In this document: positions 45,613-53,399 of the stretch, one piece after another
Layout: each line of letters begins with the position of its first letter
How positions within the stretch are numbered: the stretch's first letter is position 1
Notes under the pieces: generated by a model
What the model saw: only the letters and a program-made list of their open reading frames with translations
The model's database searches: none
Told to the model about the DNA's origin: nothing
Made by a program: the position numbers and the translations under genes
NCBI RefSeq assembly: GCF_004792665.1
Contig: NZ_SRZX01000001.1
Location: 1,488,001-1,552,000, forward strand
From: Marinobacter orientalis
GTDB lineage: Bacteria > Pseudomonadota > Gammaproteobacteria > Pseudomonadales > Oleiphilaceae
Direction of reading: 5' to 3'
DNA length: 64,000 nucleotides

Positions 45613-47295
45613 ATGAGCAATAGGGAAAAACGTCCCCTGTACATACCTTACGCCGGTCCGACTCTGCTGGAGATGCCGCTGTTGAACAAGGGCAGTGCCT
45701 TTACCCAGCGGGAGCGCCTGGATTTTAATCTGATCGGTCTGCTGCCACATAATGTGGAAACCATCGAAGAGCAGGCGGAACGGGCCTATAAGCAATACCG
45801 GTTATGCCAGACTGATCTTGACAGGCACATCACATTGCGCGCGATTCAGGACGACAACGAGACTCTCTTCTACTACCTGCTGGAAGATCATCTGGAAGAA
45901 ATGCTTCCGATTATCTACACCCCCACCGTGGGCGAGGCGTGCGAGGAGTTCTCCAACATCTACCGCAACCACCGCGGTCTGTTCGTGTCCTGGCCTGACA
46001 GGGAGCACATGGACTATCTCCTGCGCAGCGCCACCAAGGAAAAAGTCAAAGTCATCGTGGTCACCGACGGCGAGCGTATTCTGGGGTTGGGCGACCAGGG
46101 CATTGGCGGCATGGGGATACCCATCGGAAAATTGTCGCTGTACACCGCCTGCGGTGGTATCAGCCCGGCCAACACTCTGCCCATCATGCTCGATGTCGGC
46201 ACCAACAATCAGGCCCTGCTTGATGACCCGATGTATATGGGGTGGCGCCACAAGCGCATTGGCCAGGAAGAATACGACGATTTCGTGGCCGAATTCCTGG
46301 CGGCTGTGAAGCGCCGGTGGCCCGATGTTCTGGTGCAGTTCGAGGACTTCGCGCAGAACAACGCCATGCGCCTGCTGAACCAGTATCGCGACCAGGCCTG
46401 CTGCTTCAACGACGACATCCAGGGCACCGCCTCGGTTTGTCTCGCCACTTTGCTGGCCGCGTGTAAAACAAAGAATGAGAAGGTCAGTGAACAGACGGTC
46501 GCTTTTCTGGGCGCAGGATCCGCCGGTTGTGGCATCGCCGAACAGATTATCGTTGCGATGACCGACGAAGGCTTGCCAGAGAGCGAGGCGCGCCAGCGCG
46601 TGTACATGGTTGACCGTGCCGGGCTGTTGACCACCGACATCGACGGACTGCAGGATTTCCAGTCAGCGCTTGCCCAGGATCCGGCCCGGATCAGGGACTG
46701 GCCGGGCCGGGAACTGATTGACGTGGTGAAACAGGCAAAACCAACGGTGCTGATTGGCGTATCCGGCCAACGTGGTCTCTTTACGGAGGAAGTGATCAAA
46801 GCAATGCACGCGGGCTGTGCCCAACCGGTGGTGATGCCGCTGTCGAATCCCACATCGCGGGTCGAGGCGACGCCCGCCGACATATTGAGCTGGACGAATG
46901 GTGAAGCCCTGGTAGCCTCAGGCAGCCCATTCAAGCCGGTGGAGCTGGGTGACAAGACCTACCCCATCGCCCAATGCAACAACGCCTATATCTTCCCGGG
47001 CATTGGCCTTGGAGTTCTTGCTGCCGGCGCCTCCCGGGTGACCGACACCATGCTGATGGCCGCGGCCAACGCCCTGGCGAACCAGGCACCCATCGTCCAA
47101 CAGACCGGCGAGCGGCTGTTGCCGGATCTGGCAAATATCCAGGAGATCAGTCGCAACATCGCTTTCGATGTCGCCAGGCAGGCGCAGGAAGATGGTGTCG
47201 TCGCCTTGCGCTCCGATGATGACACCATCCGCCAGACCATTGATCGCAATTTCTGGCGCCCCCGTTACCGGCGTTACCTGCGGCGCGCGATTTAA
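45613..47295 (+). CDS. maeA: NAD-dependent malic enzyme
   Basis: 560 residues, full length for MaeA/SfcA. It oxidatively decarboxylates malate to pyruvate. Seen: [18 protein letters not shown] near the start, the catalytic Tyr region [15 protein letters not shown], the Lys region in [13 protein letters not shown], the metal site [11 protein letters not shown] with FNDDIQGTA and the nucleotide motif [16 protein letters not shown] 45613 follows GAGGTGATT, a good ribosome site; a GTG at 45607 is rejected. Divergent from the acyl-CoA ligase over a 288-bp gap in which I see no clear promoter. Confidence 0.96.
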   Translation: MSNREKRPLYIPYAGPTLLEMPLLNKGSAFTQRERLDFNLIGLLPHNVETIEEQAERAYKQYRLCQTDLDRHITLRAIQDDNETLFYYLLEDHLEEMLPIIYTPTVGEACEEFSNIYRNHRGLFVSWPDREHMDYLLRSATKEKVKVIVVTDGERILGLGDQGIGGMGIPIGKLSLYTACGGISPANTLPIMLDVGTNNQALLDDPMYMGWRHKRIGQEEYDDFVAEFLAAVKRRWPDVLVQFEDFAQNNAMRLLNQYRDQACCFNDDIQGTASVCLATLLAACKTKNEKVSEQTVAFLGAGSAGCGIAEQIIVAMTDEGLPESEARQRVYMVDRAGLLTTDIDGLQDFQSALAQDPARIRDWPGRELIDVVKQAKPTVLIGVSGQRGLFTEEVIKAMHAGCAQPVVMPLSNPTSRVEATPADILSWTNGEALVASGSPFKPVELGDKTYPIAQCNNAYIFPGIGLGVLAAGASRVTDTMLMAAANALANQAPIVQQTGERLLPDLANIQEISRNIAFDVARQAQEDGVVALRSDDDTIRQTIDRNFWRPRYRRYLRRAI

Positions 47296-47347
47296 AGGGG
47301 TACCGGGAAGAGAGCAGTTTTGTCGAGATTTCGTTGTGTTATCGGAA

Positions 47348-47449
47348 TTAGGAGACAGTTGCCCGGGAGAACACGTTGATCACCACCACGCCGGAGGTTG
47401 CGACCACTTCTGCAACAATGGCGATGCCGAGAAAAATCCAGCTTTTCAT
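47348..47449 (-). pseudogene. SMR (EmrE/SugE-type) multidrug transporter with internal deletion
   Basis: A 33-codon frame whose first 19 codons (MKSWIFLGIAIVAEVVATS) match the first membrane helix of SMR transporters, including the essential Glu14, and whose next 14 (GVVVINVFSRATVS) match the extreme C-terminus of the same family (EmrE ends GVLIINLLSRSTPH). About 75 central residues, covering most of helices 1-4, are gone and the frame is kept. It cannot transport. The start overlaps the stop of a 56-codon frame by ATGA. Confidence 0.8.
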
Positions 47450-47616
47450 AACGGCTCAGTTCTGCATGCGGATGTCATCTTTGCACCGAAATCCCACGCC
47501 GCCGGCCATCGTTGTCTGACCGTCAACCCCTCCTGCTCAATCAGCGAGACCCGGCCAGGGTCCAGCGAAGGAATTGTCGGCAGGTTGCTGCTGAATTTTT
47601 CGGATGTCTGTCCCAT
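47446..47616 (-). CDS. Hypothetical small ORF (56 aa) upstream of the SMR remnant
   Basis: MGQTSEKFSSNLPTIPSLDP opens a 56-residue soluble, unremarkable protein with no family recognised. The Shine-Dalgarno (AAGGT, 10 nt) is weak. Its stop overlaps the SMR remnant start, the way small genes couple to SMR genes, and it starts 13 bp after the upstream membrane-protein gene. It may be real or part of the same decayed unit. Confidence 0.35.
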   Translation of the reverse strand: MGQTSEKFSSNLPTIPSLDPGRVSLIEQEGLTVRQRWPAAWDFGAKMTSACRTEPL

Positions 47617-47629
47617 AGTCTCAGTTACC

Positions 47630-47839
47630 TTACCGGTTCTGTTCCTGCTCCGCCCCTCGCTTGTTGTCTCTGGCCGTGAATCCCCAGCCGACGGCGGTCA
47701 GAAGAATCAGTCCGGTAATGATCAGTGACACCTCTCCAAAAGTGATCACTGCACCAATGACCGAGGCCACTGCCGCAACAGCAGACAGTTTCCAGGAGTA
47801 GCTGCTGGTGCCGGACTGTTTTTGGGGTATTTCTGTCAT
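47630..47839 (-). CDS. Small hypothetical membrane protein (69 aa)
   Basis: A polar N-terminus (MTEIPQKQSGTSSYSWK), then two hydrophobic segments (LSAVAAVASVIGAVITFG and VSLIITGLILLTAVGWGF) and a charged tail (ARDNKRGAEQEQNR). ATG 47839 has GAGG 9 nt upstream; a GTG nine codons earlier is the only longer option. No function assigned. Confidence 0.6.
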   Translation of the reverse strand: MTEIPQKQSGTSSYSWKLSAVAAVASVIGAVITFGEVSLIITGLILLTAVGWGFTARDNKRGAEQEQNR

Positions 47840-47966
47840 GAGAGAATCCTCGGAGTTTGTACTCACATTAGCAGGGATCGTTGCATTTTCCTGGCTTCGA
47901 AGCGAGTTGTGTTACAACATGTTGGTCTCACCCGGTTCATCCCCGTTCTGGAAATGGAGTCTGTTC

Positions 47967-48344
47967 ATGCAGCCGAAAGACATCGTGGCGCAATACATCG
48001 CTGATATCCACGCCCAGCGTTTTGACGAGGCAAAGTCCTTGCTGGCTGCTGAGGGATTTGAGTATGTGGGGCCGAATATGCGCTTTCTTTGTCCGGATGA
48101 CATGCTGTCCTACCAGTTCGGTATGGCAGCCATCCAGAAAGACCTGATCGTCCGTCAGCTCAGTGCCGACGGGGAGCACGTGTTCGCGATCCTGGATTAC
48201 CGCACCAACTTTGAAATGATCGGCGATGTGCGGCTTGCGGTCTGGTTTCGTGTCCGGAACGATAAAATACAGACGGTTGAAGCCTTCTACAATGCGGCAG
48301 TGGTTGAAAACATGCTAGGAGGCAACCTGCCTTCAGCCGTCTGA
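47967..48344 (+). CDS. NTF2/SnoaL-like domain protein
   Basis: 125 residues. The helix start MQPKDIVAQYIADIHAQRFDEAKSLLA followed by beta strands (LAVWFRVRNDKIQTVEAFYNAA) is the NTF2-like cone fold. Such proteins bind or isomerise small ligands; none can be named. ATG 47967 has TGGAG 7 nt upstream; the frame open from 47808 would overlap the start region of the divergent small membrane gene. Confidence 0.72.
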   Translation: MQPKDIVAQYIADIHAQRFDEAKSLLAAEGFEYVGPNMRFLCPDDMLSYQFGMAAIQKDLIVRQLSADGEHVFAILDYRTNFEMIGDVRLAVWFRVRNDKIQTVEAFYNAAVVENMLGGNLPSAV

Positions 48345-48356
48345 AAAAACGGGGAG

Positions 48357-49043
48357 TTACCCGCCTTCGCGGAAGCGCCGGATAAAGGCCTCGGACTCGG
48401 CGACTGACTGTTCCATATTGCGAATCAGTTCGTCCACGTCCTGGCGGATACCCACCAGTTCATTCTCCAGCGAACCGATCGCCTGGGCATTCAGGTTATG
48501 CTTGAGGTACAGCACCTGATCCTGAAATGCCTGCAAGACCGGGTCCATGCGATCTTCGGCTTCGTGCATACGGCTGATCAGCTGGTTGTACTGGGTGCGG
48601 GTTTCATCAAGCTGCTGTTCGCTGCTACGCCGCAGAGAAGCGCTCTCATATTTATCAAGCTCGTCCTCCCATTCATCGAACAGGTCTTCTGCAACATCTT
48701 CCACCTTGTCGATGCGCTCACGAACTTTTTCCGCGCTCGATTTGCTGTCTTCGTAGGCATCGCTCATCTCGGCATACTGACCCTTGAGCTCGGTATCCGG
48801 CGTATCCACCACGCTCTGGAAACGCTCCAGAGACGAGCGGAAGGTCTCCTGAGCGTCATTCTGGCTGTCCCGCGCGTCTTCCACCCGGTCTACCAGGATA
48901 TCGCGCTTTTCATACCCGAATTTTTCCATGGTGTTGTAGTACAGTGAGGAGCACCCTCCCAGAAGCGCGACACTGAGCAGCAACAGCCAGAGCCTCCCGG
49001 CACCGGGTGACGTTATTGAGGTAACGGTAACAGGATTGGACAT
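48357..49043 (-). CDS. DUF2959 lipoprotein
   Basis: 228 residues with a lipoprotein signal (LWLLLLSVALLGGC) and the DUF2959 start YYNTMEKFGYEKRDILVDRVEDARDSQ. The rest is an almost continuous heptad-rich helix (SSAEKVRERIDKVEDVAEDLFDEW), highly acidic and likely a coiled coil. Function in the family is unknown; outer-membrane attachment is inferred from the lipobox. Confidence 0.88.
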   Translation of the reverse strand: MSNPVTVTSITSPGAGRLWLLLLSVALLGGCSSLYYNTMEKFGYEKRDILVDRVEDARDSQNDAQETFRSSLERFQSVVDTPDTELKGQYAEMSDAYEDSKSSAEKVRERIDKVEDVAEDLFDEWEDELDKYESASLRRSSEQQLDETRTQYNQLISRMHEAEDRMDPVLQAFQDQVLYLKHNLNAQAIGSLENELVGIRQDVDELIRNMEQSVAESEAFIRRFREGG

Positions 49044-49253
49044 AAAGTTGTCTCCGGTTGAAACGCGTGCGCGCTACACGGAAGTGAAGCATGGCGGCGG
49101 GCCGCTGACAAGCGCTGATTCGGGCGCCCCTTTTGTGATTGCGCAGACCCCGAACTATATTAAGTATAAGCAGTATATTAATCCGTGGTTTCCATTTTGA
49201 TGCTGCGATGTCAAGTCCGACATGTCGGCCCTGTTTCACGGATGGAGGTGGTA

Positions 49254-50276
49254 ATGAACCAGATCAGTAATCCAATGCCCGTCGTTATTGGGTCGTCCGC
49301 TGGCGGCATGGCGGCGTTAAAGGAACTGGTAGCACAATTTCCCGAGAATTTTCCCGCCCCGGTTTTTATTGTCAATCACATGGGCGCACACACCACCGGG
49401 GAAGCGCTCGTCAGAGTTTTGAATGAGAGCGGCCCACTTACCTGTGTGCATGCTTACAATGAACAAACGTTCAAAAGCGGTCACATTTATCTGGCGCCTT
49501 CGGATCAGCACATGCTGCTGGTAAAAGGAAAGATCCTTATTACCAAAGGTGCCAGGGAAAACCGGTCACGGCCGGCTATTGATCCCTTGTTTCGCTCCGC
49601 AGCAGTGGCTTACGGTAACCGGGTAATAGGGATCGTCCTCACAGGCTATCTGGATGACGGTACCAGTGGCATGATGGCCATCAAACGATGCGGAGGTGTC
49701 TGCATCGCACAGGATCCTGAGGATGCGTCTTATCCGGACATGCCGCAATCGGTAATATCGAATGTCGGTGCCGACTATTGTTTGCCGATAGCCGGAATGG
49801 GGGCGTTGCTATCCACTCTTATGAAGAGAGAGCTACCGGAGAGCGGGCCGGTTCCGGAAGACATAGTCATTGAGGCAAAGATCGCACGGCGGGTTCTGAG
49901 CGATCTGCCGTCTGTCGAAGCGCTCGGCGATCAGGTGCCGTACAACTGCCCGGACTGTGGCGGGGTATTATGGAAAATGGCGGAAGGAGAACTTCTCAGG
50001 TACCGCTGCCATACCGGCCATGCGTTTACCTCCTCGGCGTTGCTTACCCAGCAAACCGAAAAGATTGAGGAAACGCTCTGGGTTGCCTTGAGAATGCTTG
50101 AAGAGCGCCAGAATCTGCTCGTCACCATGAGCAAAACTGAAAGCAAACAATCGTCTTCATCGATCTCCCAGCGGGCTAACGACTCCCAGGTCCACATCGA
50201 CCGCATTCGTGCCATGTTGAAATCCACTGACGCGGACGCTTGGCCGCCTGCCCCGTGGCTCAGTGAGGGCGTGTAA
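49254..50276 (+). CDS. Stand-alone CheB-type methylesterase with C-terminal zinc ribbon
   Basis: 340 residues. CheB catalytic domain without receiver: Ser in VIGSSAGGMAALKEL, His in FIVNHMGAHT and Asp in LTGYLDDGTSGMMA form the usual triad. A C-terminal YNCPDCGGVLW-x-CHTGH pair is a probable zinc-binding ribbon seen in orphan CheB-like proteins. No che genes, CheR or receptor lie nearby, so its target is unclear. ATG 49254 follows GGAGGTGGTA. Confidence 0.88.
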   Translation: MNQISNPMPVVIGSSAGGMAALKELVAQFPENFPAPVFIVNHMGAHTTGEALVRVLNESGPLTCVHAYNEQTFKSGHIYLAPSDQHMLLVKGKILITKGARENRSRPAIDPLFRSAAVAYGNRVIGIVLTGYLDDGTSGMMAIKRCGGVCIAQDPEDASYPDMPQSVISNVGADYCLPIAGMGALLSTLMKRELPESGPVPEDIVIEAKIARRVLSDLPSVEALGDQVPYNCPDCGGVLWKMAEGELLRYRCHTGHAFTSSALLTQQTEKIEETLWVALRMLEERQNLLVTMSKTESKQSSSSISQRANDSQVHIDRIRAMLKSTDADAWPPAPWLSEGV

Positions 50277-50283
50277 GCGAGAA

Positions 50284-50321
50284 CCTGTAAGAAAGGGGGC
50301 GTTGGCTCCCTTCCTTACAGG
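50284..50321. terminator. Hairpin between convergent methylesterase and cupin genes
   Basis: CCTGTAAG (50284-50291) pairs with CTTACAGG (50314-50321), and AAAGGG/CCCTT extend the stem. It sits just after the methylesterase stop and 30 bp beyond the cupin stop on the other strand, so it can serve both. Confidence 0.6.
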
Positions 50322-50351
50322 AAAACACGGCTCCGGTTTCCGGGCAGCGGT

Positions 50352-50738
50352 TCAGCCGCTGACCTGATGGCGTATGTGGTCAATGACCATGCCGTGCTCG
50401 TGTTGCGGGCTGAACATCACGATATCGGTGTCTTTTTCTGCCCTTACGCTGTGGCCGGGAGGCCAGTAGAACAGGTCACCGCTGCGCGATGTTTCTTCAC
50501 TGCCGTTCGAGTACAGGGCAGTGATTTCTCCGTCGACAACGTAGCCCCAGTGGGGGCTTTGACAACTGTCATTCTCAAGCCCGTGCAAAAGCTCGGTGAT
50601 ATCGGTGCCGGCACCGAAGGAGAAGTACTCGGCTCCCATCTTTCCGTAACCCGTCACATCACCAAACTCGGTTTGCTGTCTTGCTTTTGCGCCGGGTACA
50701 TCAATCCGAACGGGTATATCTTCTTTTGCGATACGCAT
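50352..50738 (-). CDS. Cupin-domain protein
   Basis: 128 residues. Cupin strands with HWGYVVDGEITALYSNG (first motif) and DLFYWPPGHSVRAEKDTDIVMFSP (second motif) are clear; the His and Glu ligands are partly present, so metal binding is possible. The start has GGAGGGAG 5 nt upstream. Close to the decayed HxlR gene; no operon partner remains. Confidence 0.8.
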   Translation of the reverse strand: MRIAKEDIPVRIDVPGAKARQQTEFGDVTGYGKMGAEYFSFGAGTDITELLHGLENDSCQSPHWGYVVDGEITALYSNGSEETSRSGDLFYWPPGHSVRAEKDTDIVMFSPQHEHGMVIDHIRHQVSG

Positions 50739-50855
50739 AGAGACTCCCTCCGTGTCGTTGCATTGCCGGCTGTCCTACCGCTTACGTACTCCCGGGCAGC
50801 CTCAACCAGCAAGATAGCACAGGTAAATGGCTGGCGCTGTTGCTGAGTCGTTGCT

Positions 50856-51510
50856 TCATAAAGAGCGTGCGTTGACACGTTTGCTGGCGGCAAACACGCT
50901 CCGCCCCAGCCACTGCCCGAGGGTCCCGGGAATCCTGCGGGCTGCCCCGGACAAGCAGCCGGCGCGCCTGTTGCTCGGCCTCCGGGTCACTGTCGCCGCT
51001 CCAGATTTCGGTCAGGCTGGCAACGCTGGCCTCTACCTCCAGGGTCAGTTCGTGGCCCGGGTCTTCACGGCACAGGTCGATCTCTCCGTTGGCAACCACC
51101 AGCCACCAATGCCGTTCCCGGTGCCGGGCATCATTCAGGAAAAAGTGGATGACCACGCGGCGGTCAGAAGGGAATTCGTCAATCCTCGCGAAGCGGCGGA
51201 TATCCCACATCAGGAAGCCGGCATCGAGCTGGTTTGCCTGCAACCGGCTGCCAATCCATCTCGCCCCCCAGTGACCTATGGACAGGATGATCAGGCGCAG
51301 CTCCTCACCTGCCGGTGTAAGGAGATACTCCTGGTGGCTGCCCTCCTGCACGCGCTGAAGCACGCCCACTTCCTCAAGCTTTTTCAGGCGCTGGGCCAGA
51401 AGCGTGGCCGACATCCGCGGCAATCCCCGCCGGATCTCGTTGAAATGGGTGCTGCCACACAGTAGCTCCCCTACCACCAGCGGTGTCCATCGCTCCCCGA
51501 GTATCTCCGA
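50856..51510 (-). pseudogene. HxlR-family regulator, truncated at the N-terminus and frameshifted
   Basis: The minus strand encodes SEILGERWTPLVVGELLCGS, then RRGLPRMSATLLAQRLKKLEE and LTPAGEELRLIILSIGHWGARW: an HxlR winged helix, followed by an SCP2-like tail (LTEIWSGD). The normal N-terminus is missing: upstream of Ser (51510) the frame is antisense to a nitrilase fragment. Near 50930 the expected tail QWLGRSVFAASKR continues in another frame, to a stop at 50856, so a frameshift is also present. The long open frame 50782-51582 is therefore a chimera, not an intact regulator. Confidence 0.75.
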
Positions 51511-51513
51511 ACC

Positions 51514-51912
51514 CAGGGCATCGATATCTACATCGCCCCCACCTATGACAGCGGAGACCGCTGGATTCATACCCTCCAGCACATTGCCAGGGAAGGCGGG
51601 TGCTGGGTTCTCGGCGCGGGTAATGTACTGCGCACGAGCGATCTGCCTGCGGACTTCCCGGAGGCCGACCGCCTGTATCCGGACAGGGAAGAATGGATCA
51701 ACTCCGGCGATTCGACAGTCATTTCACCCGCCGGGAAAATCGTAGCCGGCCCCCTGCGAAAGGAAACCGGCCTGCTGCTTGCGGACATTGATGTCAGCGA
51801 AGTGAACGCGGCAAGGTGTAGCCTGGATATCGTCGGCCATTACGCCCGGCCAGACTTATTCTCACTGCAGGTGAACACCCGGCAGCAAAGGCCGGTGAGC
51901 TTCAATGAATAG
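51514..51912 (+). pseudogene. Nitrilase C-terminal fragment
   Basis: From QGIDIYIAPTYDSGDRW the frame runs 132 codons to a stop at 51910-51912 and matches the C-terminal third of nitrilases: HIAREGGCWVLGAGNVLRTS, DREEWINSGDSTVISPAG, GKIVAGPLRKETGLLLADID, DIVGHYARPDLFSLQVN. The catalytic Glu, Lys and Cys segments (N-terminal two thirds) are absent, and there is no start codon. The breakpoint at about 51510-51514 coincides with the breakpoint of the HxlR gene on the other strand. Confidence 0.8.
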
Positions 51913-51948
51913 GGGCCGTGTGACCAAACCAATGAGGAGAGATGTGTC

Positions 51949-51985
51949 ATGAACGAAGAAAAGGTCTACCACGGAAACTGTTTCC
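51949..51985 (+). pseudogene. 5' remnant of a GFA-family (DUF636) gene
   Basis: ATG at 51949 with GAGGAGA upstream opens MNEEKVYHGNCF, which looks like the start of glutathione-dependent formaldehyde-activating family proteins (KVYHGSCHCG). At 51986 the sequence turns into the REP-like repeat and the homology stops. An open frame continues to 52215 but only as antisense of the next gene. Confidence 0.45.
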
Positions 51986-52009
51986 GGAAACTAAATCTGT
52001 CCCGGTTTT
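51986..52009. repeat. REP-like repeat, copy 2
   Basis: GGAAACTAAATCTGTCCCGG and the following TTT match the copy at 43780 at 21 of 23 positions. Same orientation. It truncates the GFA-like remnant. Confidence 0.6.
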
Positions 52010-52034
52010 CTTTAAATTGGATCTTTTGGCAGAT

Positions 52035-52673
52035 TCAGTGCCTGCTACCGTCAAAGGAATTATTGATTTCCCGAGCGACGACTCGAGCATACGCTTTCGC
52101 AGCTGTTCCAAGGGACTTGGGGTCGACCGTGCTTGAGAACATCTGCCAGATGCTGTCTCCGGAAGCCGCGTCGAACAGAGTGGTGCGGAGAATGTACGCG
52201 GTCGTTTCCTTGTAAGAGTCGGGTACGGGTATGGCTTCCATGTAAGTGGCTGAAGCCAGTGGCCCATAGCTTACCGTGACCGGATTGAAAACCACATGGT
52301 GGGGAATGTGTTCGACCTGTCTGTTCTTGCGAACCAGGGACACCGTCAATACACCGTCAGCATCCTCGATCTGTAACCTCTCTTCTACCTGTTGTCTGAG
52401 TTGCTGTGGATCCTGCCACTGAAGGGCAGGGGAGGGTCCGTATCCGGTAGCCTTAAAGTCTGAGTTCCGCAGCTGTGAAACCAGAGCTGATTCCATCACA
52501 GCGCGGTTTTCCTCGCTGGAACTGATGGCCAGCACCAACAGATGCGCTGGTGCTTCACTGACGCCCGATGCTTTCTTGACACTTTTAACTTCAGGGCCGG
52601 AAGAGCAGCCGGCAAGTGTCGCAAAACCGAATATGAGTGTGAGGCAAGTTGCCACCAATACGTTATTTTTCAT
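52035..52673 (-). CDS. Hypothetical lipoprotein
   Basis: 212 residues with a lipobox (FGFATLAGC). The mature protein has HLLVLAISSSEENRAVMESALVSQLRN, DADGVLTVSLVRKNRQVEHIP and TTLFDAASGDSIWQMFSSTV, the pattern of an anticodon-independent DUF4136/LPP20-like outer-membrane lipoprotein in which a paralogue-rich beta domain senses envelope parts. Family not confirmed. AGGACC precedes the ATG. Confidence 0.8.
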   Translation of the reverse strand: MKNNVLVATCLTLIFGFATLAGCSSGPEVKSVKKASGVSEAPAHLLVLAISSSEENRAVMESALVSQLRNSDFKATGYGPSPALQWQDPQQLRQQVEERLQIEDADGVLTVSLVRKNRQVEHIPHHVVFNPVTVSYGPLASATYMEAIPVPDSYKETTAYILRTTLFDAASGDSIWQMFSSTVDPKSLGTAAKAYARVVAREINNSFDGSRH

Positions 52674-52697
52674 TGCAAGGTCCTCAGGGGTTTACTG

Positions 52698-53225
52698 TTA
52701 AAGCCTGCGCCCGGAGCTGCCAATGTAGAGATAAACCGATTGGCTCGAACGATCCTCAACCCTGTGCACGGAGACCACTGGTGACTTCCTGTCTTCGTGC
52801 TGAAAGAGGGTGGCCATACCGGCGTCCTCGCCGTTACGCTCGCGAGCTTTTTCGCCAGAAGTCCATTCCGGCCCGAGACATCCCGATACTTTTTCCACAG
52901 CCTGGCTGTAGCGCGCGTTTGCGACATCCAGGTTCGGGGCACCAACGGTGCACACGTAGGCGGAATCCCCGTTACCCCATGCCCAGACCTCACAATGACC
53001 CCTGATCAGTTCTTCTCTCGCCTGGTATATGGTCAACGATCTGAAGTTCGAGCCGCCCTTCCGAAAGGCTGCAAACTCTGTCGGGTAGTCTGCCACGATA
53101 TTTTGCAGAGTGGCGCACGGATCGTCCGTGCCACTTTGAATTTTGTCCTGCAAGGCACATCCGGTCAGGGAGAGTGCTGCCAAGGCAACGGATAAAGGCA
53201 ATCGGATCATCTTCATTTTGTCCAT
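52698..53225 (-). CDS. Hypothetical lipoprotein
   Basis: About 175 residues with a lipobox (LSVALAALSLTGC). The mature part has four cysteines and the stretch AREELIRGHCEVWAWGNGDSAYVCTVGAP. No family recognised. I start at ATG 53225 (53216 is equally possible); the frame continues upstream to 53351 but those 42 residues are polar and unlike a signal peptide. It is 24 bp upstream of the preceding lipoprotein gene on the same strand, suggesting a pair. Confidence 0.72.
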   Translation of the reverse strand: MDKMKMIRLPLSVALAALSLTGCALQDKIQSGTDDPCATLQNIVADYPTEFAAFRKGGSNFRSLTIYQAREELIRGHCEVWAWGNGDSAYVCTVGAPNLDVANARYSQAVEKVSGCLGPEWTSGEKARERNGEDAGMATLFQHEDRKSPVVSVHRVEDRSSQSVYLYIGSSGRRL

Positions 53226-53399
53226 CAGGCGTTTGTGATTGGAGGTCTGCTTCCATTCATTTAGCGTAAGTGTGTTCGATATGCAATGAATTAACTGGTT
53301 GAATACTGAACAATGGCCAGAGGTGAAGGGGTTGGCTATTCTTTGACTCAAACCCGCGGGCGTAACTCGGGCGCCTGCGTGTAATAAGGAAGAAAACTA

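Noticed and set aside
47168..47728. A 186-codon plus-strand frame
   Set aside because: It overlaps the end of maeA, lies antisense to the SMR remnant and small ORFs, and shows no family resemblance.
51949..52215. An 88-codon frame starting MNEEKVYHGNCF
   Set aside because: Only about twelve residues resemble a known family; the rest is antisense to the lipoprotein gene at 52035-52673, so it is treated as a remnant.
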